Source: Halopseudomonas pelagia CL-AP6 (lineage in GTDB: Bacteria > Pseudomonadota > Gammaproteobacteria > Pseudomonadales > Pseudomonadaceae). From it: 64,000 bases of DNA. The notes below the pieces were generated by a model, which did not search any database, was not told the origin of the DNA, and saw only the letters and a program-made list of their open reading frames with translations. Made by a program: the position numbers and the translations under genes. Position 1 is the stretch's first letter. Every line of letters begins with the position of its first letter. Shown piece after piece: positions 62,054 to 64,000 of this stretch. Location: assembly GCF_000410875.1 (NCBI RefSeq), contig NZ_AROI01000022.1:25997-89996 (forward strand), read 5' to 3'.

Positions 62054-62091
62054 ATCGCCTGCATTTAACCAATTTAAGGACGGACACGCAT

Positions 62092-63705
62092 ATGTTGGAC
62101 GCGAATCTGAAGAAGCAACTGGACACGTACCTGCAGAATATCGTTACCCCGATAGAGCTCAGCGTGTCCGTGGATGAAAGCCCCAAGAGCAAAGAGCTGA
62201 GCGAACTGGCGAGCGAAATCGCCGAGATGTCGCCAAAAATCGCTCTGAACTGGATTGAAGCTGAGCGCACGCCAAGCATGAGCATCGCGCAGAGCGGCGT
62301 ACCGCCCCGCATCAGCTTCGCCGGTTTGCCCATGGGTCACGAATTTACTTCACTGGTATTGGCCTTGCTGCAATCCGGTGGCCATCCGTCAAAGGCCGAT
62401 CCGGTGCTGCTCGAGCAGATCCGCCATCTGACCGGCGAGTACCATTTCGAAACCTATATTTCGCTGTCATGCCAGAACTGCCCGGACGTCGTCCAGGCGC
62501 TGAACCTGATGGCCACGCTGAATCCGAATATCACCCATGTGATGGTCGACGGCGCGCTGTTCCAGGACGAAGTGGAAAAACGCCAGATCATGGCAGTGCC
62601 TTCGGTCTATCTGAACGGCCAGCCTTTCGGCCAGGGCCGCATGACCCTGCCAGAAATCGTCAACAAGCTGGATACCGGTGCAAGCAAGCGCAAGGCTGCC
62701 GAGCTGAGCGCCAAAGAGCCCTATGAAGTGCTGATTATCGGTGGCGGCCCAGCCGGCGCTGCGGCGGCAATCTATGCCGCGCGTAAGGGTATTCGTACCG
62801 CACTGGTAGCCGAACGTTTTGGTGGTCAGGTAATGGACACCATGGGCATCGAGAACTTCATTTCGGTCAACTACACCGAAGGCCCCAAGCTGGTCGCCAG
62901 CCTGGAAGAACACGTCAAGGAATACGATATTGAAGTGTTTACCGAGCAGACTGCCAACCGCCTGAGCGCAGCAACCGCTGAGGGCGGTTATGTACAGCTG
63001 GAGCTGGAAAGCGGCGCCAAGCTGTCCGGCCGCTCGGTCATTCTCGCCACCGGTGCGCGCTGGAGAGAAATGAATGTGCCCGGCGAACAGCAGTATCGCG
63101 GCAAGGGCGTGGCTTATTGCCCGCATTGCGATGGTCCGTTATTCAAGGGCAAGCGCGTGGCCGTGATCGGTGGCGGTAACTCGGGCATCGAAGCGGCTAT
63201 CGATCTGGCTGGCATCGTCGAGCACGTGACCGTACTGGAATTTGCCGATACCCTGCGCGCCGATGAAGTGTTACAGCGCAAGGCGCGCTCCATGCCGAAC
63301 ATCAAGATTATCAAGAACGCGCAAACCACCGAAGTACGCGGTGACGGCAACAAAGTTGTCGGCCTGACCTACACCGATCGCGCCACGCAGGAAAACCAGC
63401 AGGTAGATGTTGCCGGTATTTTCGTGCAGATCGGTTTGATCCCTAACACGGATTGGCTCAAAGGCGGCCCGGTAACACTGAGCAAGCATGGCGAGATCGA
63501 GATCGACAGTCGTGGCGCTACTTCCCTGCCCGGCGTATTTGCCGCAGGCGATGTGACCACAGTGCCGTTCAAGCAGATCATCATCGCCATGGGCGCCGGC
63601 TCTACCGCCGCCCTGGGTGCTTTTGATTACCTGATCCGAACACCGGCCCCGCAGAACGCGGAAACTGAAAGCAAAGCAGCGCAGCCAAGCAGCGTACCCG
63701 CCTGA
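62092..63705 (+). CDS. ahpF: alkyl hydroperoxide reductase subunit F (AhpF)
   Basis: 537-residue flavoprotein that reduces AhpC with NADH. The N-terminal double thioredoxin-fold domain has the redox pair C127-QN-C130; the thioredoxin-reductase-like part has FAD motif [19 protein letters not shown] (about 215-235), the redox pair C343-PH-C346, NAD motif [17 protein letters not shown], and the final FAD motif [16 protein letters not shown]. The C-terminal ~20 residues are a loose tail. Confidence 0.97.
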   Translation: MLDANLKKQLDTYLQNIVTPIELSVSVDESPKSKELSELASEIAEMSPKIALNWIEAERTPSMSIAQSGVPPRISFAGLPMGHEFTSLVLALLQSGGHPSKADPVLLEQIRHLTGEYHFETYISLSCQNCPDVVQALNLMATLNPNITHVMVDGALFQDEVEKRQIMAVPSVYLNGQPFGQGRMTLPEIVNKLDTGASKRKAAELSAKEPYEVLIIGGGPAGAAAAIYAARKGIRTALVAERFGGQVMDTMGIENFISVNYTEGPKLVASLEEHVKEYDIEVFTEQTANRLSAATAEGGYVQLELESGAKLSGRSVILATGARWREMNVPGEQQYRGKGVAYCPHCDGPLFKGKRVAVIGGGNSGIEAAIDLAGIVEHVTVLEFADTLRADEVLQRKARSMPNIKIIKNAQTTEVRGDGNKVVGLTYTDRATQENQQVDVAGIFVQIGLIPNTDWLKGGPVTLSKHGEIEIDSRGATSLPGVFAAGDVTTVPFKQIIIAMGAGSTAALGAFDYLIRTPAPQNAETESKAAQPSSVPA

Positions 63706-63721
63706 TTAAACCCGCAGGCAC

Positions 63722-63755
63722 AAAAAAGCCGCGCCCTATTGGGTGCGGCTTTTTA
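63722..63755. terminator. bidirectional terminator between ahpF and the chemotaxis receptor
   Basis: AAAAAAGCCGCGCCC-TATT-GGGTGCGGCTTTTT: an 8-9 bp GC stem with an A-run before and a T-run after, between two converging genes, working on both strands. Confidence 0.9.
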
Positions 63756-63777
63756 TTGCCCGCTTTTAGCTTGAGGC

Positions 63778-64000
63778 TTACAGCTTGAAGCGATTGACCA
63801 GGTCGTTCAGATCCACGGCCAAGCGTGACAACTCTCGGCTGGAGCTGCTGGTTTGCTCCGCCCCTGCCGCCGACTGGGTGGACAGATCTCGAATATTAAC
63901 CAGATTGCGATCCACTTCCCGCGCTACCTGCGCCTGCTCTTCAGCTGCACTGGCAATCACCAGGTTGCGCTCGTTAATCTGGGCGGCGGCAAAAACTGAG
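63778..64000 (-). CDS. methyl-accepting chemotaxis protein, C-terminal end (5' part outside window)
   Basis: The visible 73 residues are the end of the signalling domain of a chemotaxis receptor: IASAAEEQAQVAREVDRNL is the conserved coiled-coil stretch with the methylation-helix EEQ, then SAAGAEQTSSSSRELSRLA and the terminal LNDLVNRFKL. No CheR-binding pentapeptide is present at the C-terminus. Sensor and membrane domains lie beyond the right edge, so the ligand is unknown. Confidence 0.9.
   Translation of the reverse strand, partial: SVFAAAQINERNLVIASAAEEQAQVAREVDRNLVNIRDLSTQSAAGAEQTSSSSRELSRLAVDLNDLVNRFKL

Overview
This window looks like chromosomal DNA of a Pseudomonas-type gammaproteobacterium (Pseudomonas or Halopseudomonas; genus inferred). 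The flagellar order flhA-flhF-fleN-fliA-cheY, the nar-moa-ubiUVT block and the Dnr/NorR denitrification genes all match the Pseudomonas pattern. The host genes are GC-rich. The exception is an AT-rich accessory island at about 13.6-19.6 kb.

Layout. (1) 1-5.8 kb, minus strand: a late flagellar and chemotaxis operon (flhA, flhF, fleN, fliA, cheY) with a sigma54-type promoter before flhA and a 15-bp tandem repeat between fliA and cheY. (2) 5.9-13.4 kb, plus strand: two paralogous membrane GGDEF-EAL proteins around a Sel1-repeat lipoprotein, then a luciferase-like oxidoreductase. (3) 13.5-19.6 kb: tRNA-Gly(CCC) and an integrated element ending in a degenerate copy of the tRNA 3' end. Gene order matches the two ends of a Pf-type filamentous prophage (antitoxin, toxin, integrase, XisF-like gene, divergent Pf4r-like repressor). 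The whole phage core is missing: the integrase 3' end is joined to the xisF-like 5' end. Past the repressor lies cargo: a three-gene operon (STAS/GHKL ATPase, STAS-like DUF4325, one-TM protein) bracketed by 52-bp direct repeats, a TM/Cys protein, and a protein with a HEPN-like Rx4H motif. (4) 19.6-24.6 kb: a WYL regulator in frame with a glutathione transferase, two divergent L,D-transpeptidases, and a spermidine-synthase-like protein. (5) 24.6-38.5 kb: anaerobic and NO metabolism: hemN, norR, ytfE-type repair protein (sigma54 promoter plus three NorR-like sites), CopD-like protein, nnrS, dnr, ybaN, nirQ, norCB, a polyferredoxin, norD, norE, norF-like, cytochrome c. (6) 38.5-53.7 kb: nitrate respiration: moaA, parvulin, narIJHG, two NarK transporters with a Usp between them, narXL. 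(7) 53.7-59.8 kb: DGC protein, ubiT, ubiV, ubiU (O2-independent ubiquinone synthesis) and moeA, moaB, moaE, moaD, moaC (molybdenum cofactor). (8) 59.8-64 kb: acyl-CoA dehydrogenase, ahpC-ahpF, and the 3' end of a chemotaxis receptor.

The genes form a working whole for anaerobic growth. NarXL senses nitrate, NarK moves nitrate and nitrite, NarGHI reduces nitrate with ubiquinol supplied by UbiUVT, and Moa/Moe proteins make the cofactor. HemN makes haem without O2, and NO is handled by NorCB and the NorR/YtfE/NnrS/Dnr group. ANR/DNR-type boxes (TTGAT-N4-ATCAA and close variants) stand before hemN, nirQ, narK, ubiU and, unexpectedly, in the ahpC upstream region. No nitrite reductase or nitrous oxide reductase genes lie in the window.

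The best candidate for an undescribed system is the prophage-relic cargo at 15.2-19.3 kb, above all the STAS/GHKL ATPase - DUF4325 - membrane protein operon.
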